NCBI GenBank assembly: GCA_001644455.1 | Contig: LSTF01000069.1 | Span: forward strand, 1-60,707 | Direction: 5' to 3' | Source: Betaproteobacteria bacterium SCGC AG-212-J23 | GTDB lineage: Bacteria; Pseudomonadota; Gammaproteobacteria; Burkholderiales; SG8-39 | Length of the DNA stretch: 60,707 nt | Part shown: in pieces, positions 29,364-43,817 of the stretch | How the letters are laid out: the number at the start of each line of letters is the position of its first letter | Position numbering within the stretch: position 1 is the first letter of the stretch | Notes under the pieces: model-generated | What the model saw: only the letters and a program-made list of their open reading frames with translations | Database searches by the model: none | Told to the model about the DNA's origin: nothing | Translations under genes and position numbers: made by a program

Positions 29364-30524
29364 ATGAGCGATTTTCTCTTTACCTCCGAATCGGTATCCG
29401 AAGGCCATCCCGACAAGGTCGCGGATCAAATCTCGGATGCCGTGCTCGACGCGATTCTAAAGCAGGATAAGCGCTCGCGCGTCGCCGCCGAGACGCTGGT
29501 GAAGGACAACCTGGTCGTGCTCGCGGGCGAGATCACCACCAACGCGAAGGTCGATTTCCAGCACGTCGCGCGCAACACCATCCGCCGCATCGGCTACAAC
29601 GATCCGAAGATCGGCTTCGACGCCGACGGCTGTACCGTAGTCGTCGCCTACGGCGAGCAGTCGCGCGACATCGCGCAGGGCGTGGACGAAGGCAAGGGCC
29701 TCGACCTCGACCAGGGCGCGGGCGATCAGGGCCTGATGTTCGGTTATGCCTGCGACGAGACGCCGGGGCTCATGCCGATGGCGATCTATCTCTCGCACCG
29801 GCTGGTCGAGCGCCAGGCCGAGACGCGCCGCAACGGCAAGCTCGCGTGGCTGCGGCCGGACGCGAAGTCGCAGGTCACGCTGCGCTACGCGGCGCATGGC
29901 AGGCCCGAGTCGATCGAGACCGTGGTGCTCTCCACCCAGCACGCGCCGGGCGTGAGCCACAAGCAGATCGAGGAGGCGGTGATCGAGCAGATCATCAAGC
30001 CGGTGCTGCCGAAGAACCTGGTGAAGGGCAAGATCAACTACCTCGTCAACCCGACCGGCGCCTTCGAGATCGGCGGCCCCAAGGGCGATTGCGGCCTCAC
30101 CGGGCGCAAGATCATCGTCGACACCTACGGCGGCTCCGCGCCGCACGGCGGCGGCGCCTTCTCGGGCAAGGATCCTTCGAAGGTCGACCGCTCCGCCGCC
30201 TACGCCGCGCGCTACGTGGCGAAGAACATCGTCGCCGCCGGCCTCGCCTCGCGCTGCCTGGTGCAGGTGTCCTATGCCATCGGCGTGGCGAAGCCGACCA
30301 GCGTGATGGTCACCACCCACGGCACCGGCAAGATCTCCGACGACAAGCTCGCGCAGCTGGTACAGGCGAACTTCGACCTGCGGCCGAAGGGCATCATCCA
30401 GATGCTCGACCTGCTGCGGCCGATCTACGAGAAGACCGCGGCCTACGGCCACTTCGGCCGCGAAGAGCCCGAGTTCACCTGGGAAAAGACCAACAAGGCT
30501 CTCGCCCTCAAGCAAGCGGCGTAG
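29364..30524 (+). CDS. metK: S-adenosylmethionine synthetase
   Basis: Makes SAM from methionine and ATP. 386 residues with [17 protein letters not shown] (split motif), [28 protein letters not shown] and the C-terminal [11 protein letters not shown]. Cytoplasmic tetramer. It opens a region rich in methyl-group genes: O-demethylases, the MetE-like protein, ahcY and an MTHFR-like protein lie within the next 11 kb. Its stop codon abuts the stop of the convergent regulator with no spacer. Confidence 0.97.
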   Translation: MSDFLFTSESVSEGHPDKVADQISDAVLDAILKQDKRSRVAAETLVKDNLVVLAGEITTNAKVDFQHVARNTIRRIGYNDPKIGFDADGCTVVVAYGEQSRDIAQGVDEGKGLDLDQGAGDQGLMFGYACDETPGLMPMAIYLSHRLVERQAETRRNGKLAWLRPDAKSQVTLRYAAHGRPESIETVVLSTQHAPGVSHKQIEEAVIEQIIKPVLPKNLVKGKINYLVNPTGAFEIGGPKGDCGLTGRKIIVDTYGGSAPHGGGAFSGKDPSKVDRSAAYAARYVAKNIVAAGLASRCLVQVSYAIGVAKPTSVMVTTHGTGKISDDKLAQLVQANFDLRPKGIIQMLDLLRPIYEKTAAYGHFGREEPEFTWEKTNKALALKQAA

Positions 30525-31187
30525 CTAGAGCTTCAGGTTCAGCACTTCCTTGACCGGGCTGGCGTGCTCGCGCATCAGCGCTTCGGCGCGCGCCGCTTCC
30601 CGGTTCTCCAGCGCCTGCACGATGACGTGATGCTGCCGGTGCGCGTAATTCAGGATCGGCACCAGCTCCGATAGGTCGCGGCTGAACGCCACCGCCCGCG
30701 CGGAGGCGAACGGCACATGGTCGTTGCGTGCCAGCGTGTCGGCGACGATGCGGCTCGCCGCGCCGTCGACGATGAGCGCGTGGAAGCGGCCGTTCATCTC
30801 GCCGTAGCGCTGCTCGTCCGCACTCTCAAAGCGCCGTTTGCCGAGAATCGCATCGCCTTCGGAAAGGCATTCCTTCAAGGAGCGAATCAACTCAGGCGTA
30901 GCCCCTCTTTCTGCGATCCGGCGTGCGGCGAGCCCTTCCAGCAGCCCGCGCGTCTCGATCGCGTCGAGCACGTCCTGCGGACTGAACGAACGCACCACGT
31001 AGCCGCGTCGCCCCGCGGCGCCGAGCAGGCCTTCGCGCGCGAGTGCCGGCAGCGCCTGCCGGATCGGCGTGCGCGATACGCCGAGCCGCTCGGCGAGCGC
31101 CACTTCCGCGAGCCTTTCCCCGGGCGCGAGCTCGCCCCGGAGGATCATTTCCCGGAGGCGCAAAGCTACGTTTTTGTATCCAATCAC
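30525..31187 (-). CDS. GntR/FCD family regulator, VanR-like
   Basis: 220 residues: N-terminal winged HTH (ALAERLGVSRTPIRQALPALAREG) and a C-terminal FCD ligand domain with probable metal-binding residues around DEQRYGEMNGRFHALIV and HRQHHVIV. Divergent from the LigM/LigAB operon. The 92-bp gap holds ATTGGATCCAAT, identical to the known Caulobacter VanR operator, and a near copy covers its own GTG start region. This supports vanillate-type aromatic acids as inducers and negative autoregulation. The exact effector is not proven. Confidence 0.88.
   Translation of the reverse strand: MIGYKNVALRLREMILRGELAPGERLAEVALAERLGVSRTPIRQALPALAREGLLGAAGRRGYVVRSFSPQDVLDAIETRGLLEGLAARRIAERGATPELIRSLKECLSEGDAILGKRRFESADEQRYGEMNGRFHALIVDGAASRIVADTLARNDHVPFASARAVAFSRDLSELVPILNYAHRQHHVIVQALENREAARAEALMREHASPVKEVLNLKL
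31173..31184. promoter_or_regulatory. second VanR-type half-palindrome, overlapping the regulator's first codons
   Basis: TTTGTATCCAAT matches the VanR operator ATTGGATCCAAT at 10 of 12 positions. It covers codons 2-5 of the GntR gene. Its centre lies 53 bp, about five helical turns, from the centre of the perfect site at 31226-31237, so two dimers could sit on the same face of the DNA. Autorepression is inferred. Confidence 0.6.
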
Positions 31188-31224
31188 GTGGGTTTCAGCC
31201 CAAGAAAGGCGCCCCTGAGGGCTA

Positions 31225-34064
<2,840 letters not shown>

Positions 34065-34068
<4 letters not shown>

Positions 34069-35174
34069 CGAAAGCGCCGTTCCGTGCCGATCATGTCGGC
34101 AGCCTGCTGCGCCCGGCGGCGCTGCATGAGCTGCGCGAGCAGGTTCGGCTCGGAAAAGCTTCTGCCGCCGATCTGACGGCGGCCGAAGATCGCGAGATCC
34201 GCGAAGTCGTGAAGTTGCAGGAGGAAATCGGCCTGCCGTCGATCACCGACGGCGAGTTCCGTCGCGACTTCTGGCACGTCGACTTCCTCTCCGGATTCGA
34301 CGGCGTGACGCTCAAGCGCGAGGGCGGGGAGCACTTCGATACGAAGTTCAAGGGCGGCGACCCGAAGCCGCCGATGATGGTGCTGTCGGGCAAGCTGCGC
34401 CGGACAAAGCCGAGCATGCTTCGGCACTTTGTTTTTCTCAAAAACACGATCAAAACCGGAGTTGCGAAATTCACGATGCCGTCTCCGGCCATGCTGCACG
34501 CCCGCGGCGACCGCGCTTCGATCCGCAAGGTGTATCCCGACGAAGCCGAGTTCTGGGCCGACCTGACGCGCTGCTATCGCGAGGAGATCGCCGACCTCTA
34601 CAAAGCGGGCTGCCGTTACCTGCAGATCGACGACACCACCATCGCCATGTTCGGCGATCCGAAGGTGCAGGAGCAGTTCAGGAAGCTCGGCGACGATCCA
34701 AAGAAGGACGTGGCCCTCTACGCCGACGCGGTGAATGCCGCGATCCGCGACGTGCCCGACGACATGGCGGTCGCGATCCACACCTGCCGCGGCAACTTCA
34801 AGAGCACCTGGCTCGCGAGCGGCAGCTACGACTATGTCGCCGAGACCGCGTTCTCGAAGCTCGACGTCGACGGCTTCTTCCTCGAGTTCGACGACGAGCG
34901 CTCGGGAGGCTTCGCGCCGCTGCGCTACATCCCGAAGGGCAAGAAGGTCGTCCTGGGACTGGTTTCCTCCAAGATTCCCGGGCTGGAATCCAAGGATTCA
35001 CTAAGAAAGAGAATTCATGAAGCGGCGAAGTACGTCCCGCTGGAAAACCTCTGCCTCTCGCCGCAGTGCGGCTTCTCCAGCACTCACCACGGCAATAACC
35101 TGACCGTCGGGCAGCAAAAAGCTAAGCTCAAGCTCTGTATCGACACCGCGCGCGACGTATGGGGCAGCCTCTAA
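34065..35174 (+). CDS. core MetE-like zinc methyltransferase
   Basis: 369 residues corresponding only to the C-terminal catalytic barrel of cobalamin-independent methionine synthase (MetE is about 750). The zinc ligands are present: H239 and C241 (IHTCRGN), E274 (FFLEFDD) and C335 (SPQCGF). FRADHVGSLLRP at the start and QIDDTTIAMF are typical of these short MetE-like proteins. In this operon it could accept the methyl of methyl-THF made by the demethylases and regenerate THF while forming methionine. The true methyl donor is unknown. GTG start, coupled to copy 2 by GTGA; the 3' end overlaps ligA. Confidence 0.82.
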
Positions 35175-35509
35175 AACCGATTCCGGATACCAGCATCTTC
35201 GACCTGCGCCTCTCGCGGCGCGGCCGGCGGCTGAACAAGATGTGCGAGGCGCTCTGCTCGCCCGCCGAGCGCGAAGCGTTCAAGCGCGACGAAGAAGCGT
35301 TCATGACGCGCTTTTCGCTGACCGAAGACGAGAAGAAGCTGATCCGCACGCGCGACTTCAAAGGTCTTATCGAGGCCGGCATGAATATCTACGCCATGCT
35401 CAAGATCGGCTCGGCGACCGGCAACAGCCTCTACAAGATGGGCGCGCAGATGCGCGGCGAGAGCTACGAGGAGTTCCTCAAGACCCGCAACATCAGCGGC
35501 GCGGTCTAG
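35159..35509 (+). CDS. ligA: protocatechuate 4,5-dioxygenase alpha subunit
   Basis: Small subunit of the extradiol ring-cleavage enzyme LigAB. 116 residues: IPDTSIFDLRLSRRGRRLNKMC at the start (conserved helix, split), RFSLTEDEKKLI, and the C-terminal lid GRYxL-like GNSLYKMGAQMRGESYEEF. It covers the active site of LigB. Its ATG lies inside the last 16 nt of the MetE-like gene, and its TAG stop overlaps the GTG of ligB. Confidence 0.93.
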   Translation: MGQPLKPIPDTSIFDLRLSRRGRRLNKMCEALCSPAEREAFKRDEEAFMTRFSLTEDEKKLIRTRDFKGLIEAGMNIYAMLKIGSATGNSLYKMGAQMRGESYEEFLKTRNISGAV

Positions 35510-36345
35510 TGGGCAAGATCGTCGGCGGCATCGGTCTCTCGCACGTGCCGTCGGTCGGCCCGGCCTACGACCGCGGCAAGCAGCAGGACCCGGCGTGGAA
35601 GCCGCTCTTCGACGCGTACATCCCGGTGCGCGAGTGGCTGGCGAAGCTGAAGCCAGACGTGGCGATCGTCGTCTACAACGACCACGTCGCCGACTTCCCT
35701 TTCGCCAGGTACCCGACCTTCGCGCTCGGCGCTGCCGACAGCTACGCCATCGCCGACGAAGGCTTCGGCACGCGGCCCCTGCCTGAAGTCTCGGGCGATG
35801 CCGATTTTTCGATTCATCTTTGCGAACAACTGATTCAGGATGAATTCGATTTGACGGTCTGTCAGGAGATGGGCGTCGAGCACGGCTTCCTCGTGCCGAT
35901 GAATCTCTGCTTTCCGAGCACGGCGTCGGGCTGGCCGGTGAAAAGCGTGCCGCTGCAGATCAATGTCGTCCAGCATCCACTGCCGACGGCAAGGAGATGC
36001 TTCAAGCTGGGACAGGCCCTTCGTCGCGCAGTTGAGAGTTACGAGGAGAAAGTCAAAGTAGTCATCCTTGGTACCGGCGGCATGTCGCACCAGCTCCAGG
36101 GCAAGCGCTTCGGCTTCATGAACGAGAAGTTCGACCAGTGGTTCATGGACGAGCTGGAGCGAAATCCGGAAGGCCTCGCCGGGATCTCGCACCAGAAGAT
36201 CATGGAGGAAGCCGGCGCCGAAGCAGTCGAGCTCATCATGTGGCTCACCATGCGCGGCGCCCTGTCGAAAAAAGCGAAGCGGGTACACCGCCACTACTAC
36301 GCGCCCATGACCACCGGCATGGGTCTCATCACCTTCGAGGACTGA
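35509..36345 (+). CDS. ligB: protocatechuate 4,5-dioxygenase beta subunit (extradiol dioxygenase)
   Basis: Catalytic Fe(II) subunit, 278 residues. Likely iron/acid-base residues are the His of GLSHVPSVG, the His of VYNDHVADF and a downstream Glu, in the type II (LigB) extradiol fold; QEMGVEHGFLVPM and GTGGMSHQLQG are conserved. It opens protocatechuate or gallate between C4 and C5, the expected fate of demethylated vanillate or 3-O-methylgallate. Gallate versus protocatechuate preference is undecided. Genes for the following steps (ligC, ligI, ligJ, ligK) are not in the window. Stop codon abuts the convergent kinase stop. Confidence 0.93.
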   Translation: MGKIVGGIGLSHVPSVGPAYDRGKQQDPAWKPLFDAYIPVREWLAKLKPDVAIVVYNDHVADFPFARYPTFALGAADSYAIADEGFGTRPLPEVSGDADFSIHLCEQLIQDEFDLTVCQEMGVEHGFLVPMNLCFPSTASGWPVKSVPLQINVVQHPLPTARRCFKLGQALRRAVESYEEKVKVVILGTGGMSHQLQGKRFGFMNEKFDQWFMDELERNPEGLAGISHQKIMEEAGAEAVELIMWLTMRGALSKKAKRVHRHYYAPMTTGMGLITFED

Positions 36346-37487
<1,142 letters not shown>

Positions 37488-37488
<1 letters not shown>

Positions 37489-38141
37489 TACTTGAGAAAC
37501 GGCACCTTCGCCATGACTTCCTCGATGCTCGGCACGTCGCCGAGCGAAGAAACCCGCGACGACACGCCACCGGCGACGAGCGCGACGGCGAGCACCACGC
37601 CCAGCAGCGCGTAGCGCCGGCTTCTTCGCCGCACCGCGTGGCCGTCGGCCTTGTAGAGCTCGTGCGTTCGCAGGCCGGGGTCGTTGAACGTGCCCGCGGA
37701 GACGAGCACCGCTTCCTCGCCCGGCTCGGCGTCGGCGAGGGCGTCGCGGAAGGCGCGCGAGGCGAACAGGCGCCCCGGCGCGGTGAACTGGGCGATGCTC
37801 GCGGCCACGGCGATGCCGTCGCCGGCCATGCCTTCGTTGCCCTTTTTTCCCGCGGTGCGCAGCGTGCCGTGGTTGAGACCCGCGCACAGCGGCAGCCCGG
37901 CGCTCGACGCCTCGAGCGCCCTCTCGGCAAGGCGCAGCGCGGCGCGCGGATCGCGCAGCATGACGATCGCCGCGCCATCCGACGCATCGAGCACGATGCG
38001 CCGTTCGGGCGCGAGCTCGGCCGCGGTCACCGCCACCACTGCCTCGAGCTGCGCGCGTAACCGTGCCTGCTCGCTCGCCGGACGGCGGGCAAAATCCTGG
38101 ATGCGCAGGAACACGACGCTCGCGGAAAGCGCGGTAGGCAT
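37488..38141 (-). CDS. degenerate class III cyclase-like membrane protein
   Basis: 217 residues: a domain with the outline of an adenylate/guanylate cyclase (about 5-150) and one C-terminal membrane helix (about 178-197), followed by a short tail VPSIEEVMAKVPFLK. The usual metal Asp of FxDIxGF is replaced (VVFLRIQDF), and the NxxxR signature reads AVAAS (GDGIAVAASIAQF), so it is probably not catalytic. It is co-translated with the kinase downstream, suggesting a regulatory partner. ATG 38141 preferred over TTG 38147. Confidence 0.78.
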
Positions 38142-38179
38142 TCGCAAAGCTTGCAGGGATTGGCGTGCGTTGAACAGGG

Positions 38180-38185
38180 TATAAT
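38180..38185 (+). promoter_or_regulatory. probable -10 element of the ahcY operon
   Basis: Perfect TATAAT. Initiation 6-7 nt downstream would start the transcript at the first base of the SAH aptamer (about 38191). The -35 is weak: TTGGCG at 38160-38165 is 14 bp away. Confidence 0.6.
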
Positions 38186-38190
38186 TTCGC

Positions 38191-38260
38191 CCGCTGAGGA
38201 GCGTTGCGTCCCCGCGGAAGGAACCAGGGGGTCAGGCTCAGCGAAAACAACGGCGCTCGC
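38191..38260 (+). promoter_or_regulatory. S-adenosylhomocysteine (SAH) riboswitch
   Basis: Matches the SAH aptamer. P1 is CGCTGAG (38192-38198) with CTCAGCG (38237-38243), 7 perfect pairs. The conserved GAGGAGCGTTGC core follows on the 5' side. An internal CCCC/GGGG stem lies between (about 38210-38230). The pseudoknot pairs GAGCG (38199-38203) with CGCTC (38254-38258) of the conserved CAACGGCGCTC. SAH riboswitches turn on ahcY when SAH builds up, and the gene here is ahcY. Confidence 0.93.
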
Positions 38261-38291
38261 ATCGGAAACGGTGCGGGCGCTTCGCTTTTTT
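38253..38291 (+). terminator. terminator-like hairpin competing with the SAH riboswitch pseudoknot
   Basis: Bases 38253-38264 pair with 38269-38280: a 12-bp stem with two G-U pairs, closed by a GAAA tetraloop. Six T residues follow at 38286-38291. The 5' arm includes CGCTC (38254-38258), the 3' strand of the aptamer pseudoknot, so the two structures exclude each other. SAH binding should therefore prevent termination and allow ahcY expression. The T-run begins 5 nt after the stem, so termination strength is uncertain. Confidence 0.68.
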
Positions 38292-38302
38292 GGAGACTAA
38301 AA

Positions 38303-39721
<1,419 letters not shown>

Positions 39722-39723
39722 TC

Positions 39724-40653
39724 ATGAAGATCGCCTGCATGGCGGCAGGCGGCGTCGGCGGTTACTTCGGAGCGCGCCTGCAGCAGGCCGGGCACGACGT
39801 CACCTTCTTCGCACGCGGCCGGCACCTCGAGGCGCTTCGCGCCAAGGGCCTGACCATCGAGAGCGGCGAAGGCAACGCTAGCCTGAAGGTTCGCGTCTTG
39901 GAGCATCCCCGGGACGCGGGGATCGCCGACGTGGTCCTGTTCGCGGTCAAGCTCTGGGACACCGACGACGCCGCCGCGCAGATCCGGCCGATCGTCGGCG
40001 CCGACACGTTGGTCATTCCTTTCCAGAACGGCGTCGAATCGATCGACCGGCTGCGCAAGGTCCTGCCCGAGAAATGCGTCATGGGCGGCTCGGCGTACAT
40101 CGCGACGCGCATCAAGGCGCCCGGCGTGATCGAGCACACCGGGCAGATGTCGCGGATCCAGTTCGGGCCGGTTCTGCCCGACCAGAGACCGGCCGCCCAG
40201 AGATTCCTGCAAGCCTGCCGGGAGGCGAAGATCAATGCCGAGATCCCCGATGACATCGTCAGGGCAAACTGGGAGAAATTCGTCTTCCTGGTCGGCATCT
40301 CCAGCGCCACTGCGCTCGCGCGTGCGACGGTCGGCGTGGTGCGCGCCGATCCGGACCTGCGCTGGCTGCTCGAGCAGGCGATGCGCGAGACCTGGCGGCT
40401 CGCGAGGAAGCGCGGCGTGGCGCTGCCCGACGATTTCGTCGATGCGCGCATGAAGGCGATCGACGGCCTGCACGCCGACATGAAGGCATCGCTGCTGCAC
40501 GACCTCGAGAACGGGGGACGGCTGGAAGCGCCGTGGCTGTGCGGCGCGGTGGCGCGCATGAGCGCCGAAGCCGGGCTGGAGGCGCCGGTGAATCGCACGG
40601 TGTTCGCGGCACTGAAGCCGTTCGTCAATGGATCTCCAGCCAAAGCTTCTTGA
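39724..40653 (+). CDS. 2-dehydropantoate 2-reductase family protein (PanE/ApbA)
   Basis: 309-residue NADPH oxidoreductase. Nucleotide loop GGVGGYFGARL at the N-terminus, catalytic Lys region VLFAVKLWDT, substrate segment FQNGVES and the C-terminal helical domain with NWEKFVFL. Family members reduce ketopantoate for CoA synthesis, but many paralogues act on other 2-oxo acids, so the substrate is open. Three nt after ahcY, overlapped at its end by the MTHFR-like gene, so it is in the riboswitch operon. Confidence 0.87.
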   Translation: MKIACMAAGGVGGYFGARLQQAGHDVTFFARGRHLEALRAKGLTIESGEGNASLKVRVLEHPRDAGIADVVLFAVKLWDTDDAAAQIRPIVGADTLVIPFQNGVESIDRLRKVLPEKCVMGGSAYIATRIKAPGVIEHTGQMSRIQFGPVLPDQRPAAQRFLQACREAKINAEIPDDIVRANWEKFVFLVGISSATALARATVGVVRADPDLRWLLEQAMRETWRLARKRGVALPDDFVDARMKAIDGLHADMKASLLHDLENGGRLEAPWLCGAVARMSAEAGLEAPVNRTVFAALKPFVNGSPAKAS

Positions 40654-41533
40654 CGCGGCGCGGCCGCTCCGCCTCTACGGAACCACCCCGCCGCGCGCCG
40701 GCACGCCGCCCGGCCAGGTGGACGCCGCCGCCGGGAAGCTCGCCGCGCGCCTCGCCGGCCTGACGCTCGACGCGCTGGTCGTCTACGACATCCAGGACGA
40801 GACCGGCCGCATCGAACGCCAGCGGCCTTTTCCCTTCCTCGGCACCGTCGATCCGCGCGACTACGCCCGGTTCTTCGGCTTGCCGACCATCGTCTACAAG
40901 GCGCTCGGCAACGTCGACGAGGCGGGCTGGAAAGCGTGGCTCGACGGCTCGCGCGGCATGCAATACCTCTCCGTCGTCGGCCGTCCCGCCGCCGGCAAGT
41001 ACGCGCTGCCGCTGTCGCGCGCCATCCGCATCGCGGCGGCGCACGCCGCGGGCTATACCATTGGCGGCGTAGTGATCGCCGAGCGCCACACCGCGGAACG
41101 AAGCGAGGCGGCGCGCCTGCTGGCGAAAGGCATCGAGGGCTGCCGCTATTTCATTTCCCAGACCGTGTACCACGCGCCGCCGACCGAGCGGCTGCTCGCC
41201 GACTACCTGCGCGACTGCCGCGGCGCGGGGATCGAGCCGAGGCGCATCGTTCTCACCTTCGCCCCGGTCGGGCGCGACAAGACGCTCGCTTTCCTGCGCT
41301 GGCTCGGCGTGAACGTCACCCCCGAGACCGAGCGCGAGATCCTCGGCGCCGCGCAACCCATCGCGCAGTCGATCCGCATCTGCTGCGACAACCTGCGCCG
41401 CATCCTCGACGGCAAGTACGCCGCCAGCGTGCCGCTGGGCGTGAACGTGGAGAGCGTGTCGATCAACCGCGACGAGATCGACGCGAGCGTCGATCTTTTT
41501 CACGCGCTCGGCGAAGTCCTGCAGGGTCGATGA
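40628..41533 (+). CDS. methylenetetrahydrofolate reductase-like protein (MTHFR superfamily)
   Basis: 301 residues. It appears to be a divergent TIM-barrel of the FAD-linked MTHFR superfamily: LVVYDIQDETGR and RPFPFLGTVDPRDY near the start, LAKGIEGCRYFISQTVYH (matching the GADFxITQ strand of MetF), then CRGAGIEPRRIVLTFAPVG. It is not a close MetF homologue. Position after ahcY, where metF often sits in SAH-riboswitch operons, supports a methyl-THF/methylene-THF role. Overlaps the PanE-like gene by 26 nt and the next gene by ATGA. An unrelated barrel function cannot be excluded. Confidence 0.6.
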   Translation: MDLQPKLLDAARPLRLYGTTPPRAGTPPGQVDAAAGKLAARLAGLTLDALVVYDIQDETGRIERQRPFPFLGTVDPRDYARFFGLPTIVYKALGNVDEAGWKAWLDGSRGMQYLSVVGRPAAGKYALPLSRAIRIAAAHAAGYTIGGVVIAERHTAERSEAARLLAKGIEGCRYFISQTVYHAPPTERLLADYLRDCRGAGIEPRRIVLTFAPVGRDKTLAFLRWLGVNVTPETEREILGAAQPIAQSIRICCDNLRRILDGKYAASVPLGVNVESVSINRDEIDASVDLFHALGEVLQGR

Positions 41534-43344
41534 ACCGCGCCCTGAGCTGGCTCGCGCTTGGCGTGCTGCTCCTCGGCGCGGCCGAGCTCTACCTGCTGCA
41601 CGCGCTCACGCCGCTCGAAAACCGCGTCCTTGACCGCTACGTGCGCAACCAGGCGGTGAAGATGGCGCCCGACCCGGACATCGTTCTCGTCGATATCGAC
41701 GACAAGAGCTTCGCGGACATGCAGGACGAGGCCGGCCGCTGGCCCTGGCCGCGCGTCGTCTACGCCGACCTGATCGCCGGCCTCGCGGCGCAGAAGCCGC
41801 GCGCCATCGTCTTCGACATCATGTTCAACGAGAAGGACCGCGACCGGCCGCAGGACGACGAGGCGTTCGCGGCGGCGGTAAGCGAGCACCGCAACACCTA
41901 CTTTCCGCTACTGCGCCTGCCCGCCGAGAACGACGCCCGCGGCGTGCCGCTGGCCGACATCGCGCCACTGATCGGCGTCGCGCGCGGCAAGGGCGCCGAC
42001 CCAGAGGCGCGTGCGATGCTGGTGCCGCCCACCGCGCTGCCCTCCGATCAGTGGCGCGTCGGCCTGATCGGCTACAGCGATGACGCCGACGGCGTCGGCC
42101 GACGCTACCTGTTACGCGAGACGATCCGTGGCTGGCAGGTGCCTTCGCTCCCGGCGCGCGTGGCCTTCGACCTGGGCTATCCGGTTCCCGACAGCGACGA
42201 CATCGTCCTCGCCTGGCGTGGTGACAAGGGGAGCATGCCGCACGTCTCGTTCAGCATCCTGTACCAGGAATTCAACAAATCCAAGCGTACCCGGCCGGCG
42301 GACGAGTTCACCGGCAAGATCGTGATCATCGGCACCGCGGCGCCGGGACTTCAGGATCTGCGGGTCACTCCCATCCACAGCCTGCACCCCGGCGCAGAAA
42401 TCCTCGGCACCGCGATCGAGAACCTGAAGAACGGCCGCTCGATGCGCTACGCCGAGCGCCGGTGGCCGGGCCTGATCGGCGTGGCGCTGGTCTTGCTCCT
42501 CTTCGTTGCGTTCCGCACCGGCGTCGACGCGCGCATCGCCGGCGCGGCGCTCGCCGCGGTCAGCGCCGGGCTGGTAGCGACCAGCTGGGCGATGGTCGGC
42601 AGCCTGCTGCTGCTTCCGGTGATCACGCCGCTCGCGGCGGCGTGGCTCTTCTACGGCGCGGCAGCGCTCGCCGAGTTCCTGCGCGAGCGGCGCCAGCGGC
42701 AGGCGGCGATGGCGCAGTTTTCGCGCTTCACCAACCCGCACGTCGCGAAGCTGCTGGTCGAGCGCGGTGGCATCGAGACCGGCCGGCGAGAAGTGACGCT
42801 GCTCTTCTCCGACATTCGCGGCTTCACCACCCTCTCGGAATCGCGCAGCCCCGAGGAAGTGATTGCGCTCCTCAACCGCTACTTTTCGCTGCAGGTCGAC
42901 GTGGTGTTCAAGCACGGCGGCTCGCTCGACAAGTTCATCGGCGATTGCATCATGGCGATCTGGGGCGCGCCGCTCGACGACGCCGACCATGCGAAGCGCG
43001 CGGTGGCTTGCGCGCTCGACATGGTCGACACGCTGCTCTCCTTCCGGCGCGCGCTCGGCGCCGAGGATTCCGGCTTCGACGTCGGCATCGGCGTGCATTC
43101 CGGCCCCGCGGTGGTCGGCCTGATGGGCTCGCAAAAGCGCCTCGAGTACACCGCGATCGGCGACACGGTGAATCTCGCCAGCCGCATCGAGGGCCTGACC
43201 AAGGATGCGAAGCGGCGCGTGCTCGTCTCGAAGGACACCCGGGACCTCTGCGGCGACGCCTTCGCGTTCGAGCACTGCGGTACATTTCCTGTCAAAGGCC
43301 GCGCGCAACCGGTAGAGTTGTACGAACCGAAGCGAAAGACATGA
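41530..43344 (+). CDS. CHASE2-domain adenylate/guanylate cyclase
   Basis: 604 residues: N-terminal helix (about 5-25), an extracytoplasmic CHASE2 sensor (about 30-310), three membrane helices (about 318-385), then a class III cyclase (about 415-600). Catalytic features are complete: metal Asp in LFSDIRGFT and IGDCIMAIWG, a purine-contact Lys in KRLEYTAIGD, and NLASRIEG. The Lys/Asp pair points to cAMP over cGMP. ATGA couplings join it to the MTHFR-like gene upstream and the SH3 gene downstream. Confidence 0.92.
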   Translation: MNRALSWLALGVLLLGAAELYLLHALTPLENRVLDRYVRNQAVKMAPDPDIVLVDIDDKSFADMQDEAGRWPWPRVVYADLIAGLAAQKPRAIVFDIMFNEKDRDRPQDDEAFAAAVSEHRNTYFPLLRLPAENDARGVPLADIAPLIGVARGKGADPEARAMLVPPTALPSDQWRVGLIGYSDDADGVGRRYLLRETIRGWQVPSLPARVAFDLGYPVPDSDDIVLAWRGDKGSMPHVSFSILYQEFNKSKRTRPADEFTGKIVIIGTAAPGLQDLRVTPIHSLHPGAEILGTAIENLKNGRSMRYAERRWPGLIGVALVLLLFVAFRTGVDARIAGAALAAVSAGLVATSWAMVGSLLLLPVITPLAAAWLFYGAAALAEFLRERRQRQAAMAQFSRFTNPHVAKLLVERGGIETGRREVTLLFSDIRGFTTLSESRSPEEVIALLNRYFSLQVDVVFKHGGSLDKFIGDCIMAIWGAPLDDADHAKRAVACALDMVDTLLSFRRALGAEDSGFDVGIGVHSGPAVVGLMGSQKRLEYTAIGDTVNLASRIEGLTKDAKRRVLVSKDTRDLCGDAFAFEHCGTFPVKGRAQPVELYEPKRKT

Positions 43345-43817
43345 AGCTCCTCCTCGCTCTCTTCCTTGCCCCGCTGCTCGCGCACGCCGAGCCCGCGATC
43401 GTGGTGCGCGCGAGTGAGCTGAAGGCGCAACCCGCCACCGACGCCGCCACCGTCACGCAGCTCGCCGCCGACGCGGCGGTCGACGCCGGCGAGAGGAGCG
43501 GCGGCTGGGTGCGAATCAAGACTTCCTCGGGTGCGGAAGGCTGGGTGAAGATGCTCTCGCTACGCTACGGCGGCCCGGGCGCGGGAAAGAAAGGCGACAC
43601 CGGCCTTACGCAGGCGATCAACGTCGCGCGCACCGGCGCGAGCGGCACGCAGGTCACCACCGGCGTGCGCGGCCTCGACGAGGCGGACATCCGTACCGCG
43701 CGGCCCAATCCAGCGGAGCTGAAGAAGCTCGAGAGCTACGCCGAGTCGAAGCAGGACTCGGCGGGGTTCGCCGAGAGCGGCAAGCTCAAGGCCCAGCGCG
43801 TGGAATACCCGAAATGA
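43341..43817 (+). CDS. exported SH3-domain protein
   Basis: 158 residues with signal peptide 1-16 (LLAHA|EPAI) and one bacterial SH3 domain (about 18-80) with VRASELKAQPATDAATV and GWVRIKTSSGAEGWVKML. The rest is Gly/Thr-rich and polar, ending in a charged helix. Likely a periplasmic protein that touches peptidoglycan or an envelope partner. ATGA couplings on both sides place it with the cyclase and the M48 protease. Confidence 0.82.
   Translation: MKLLLALFLAPLLAHAEPAIVVRASELKAQPATDAATVTQLAADAAVDAGERSGGWVRIKTSSGAEGWVKMLSLRYGGPGAGKKGDTGLTQAINVARTGASGTQVTTGVRGLDEADIRTARPNPAELKKLESYAESKQDSAGFAESGKLKAQRVEYPK

Noticed and set aside
38204-38302. A 33-codon N-terminal extension of AhcY
   Set aside because: The extension is translated from the SAH riboswitch and terminator. 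AhcY homology starts at ATG 38303, which has its own ribosome site.
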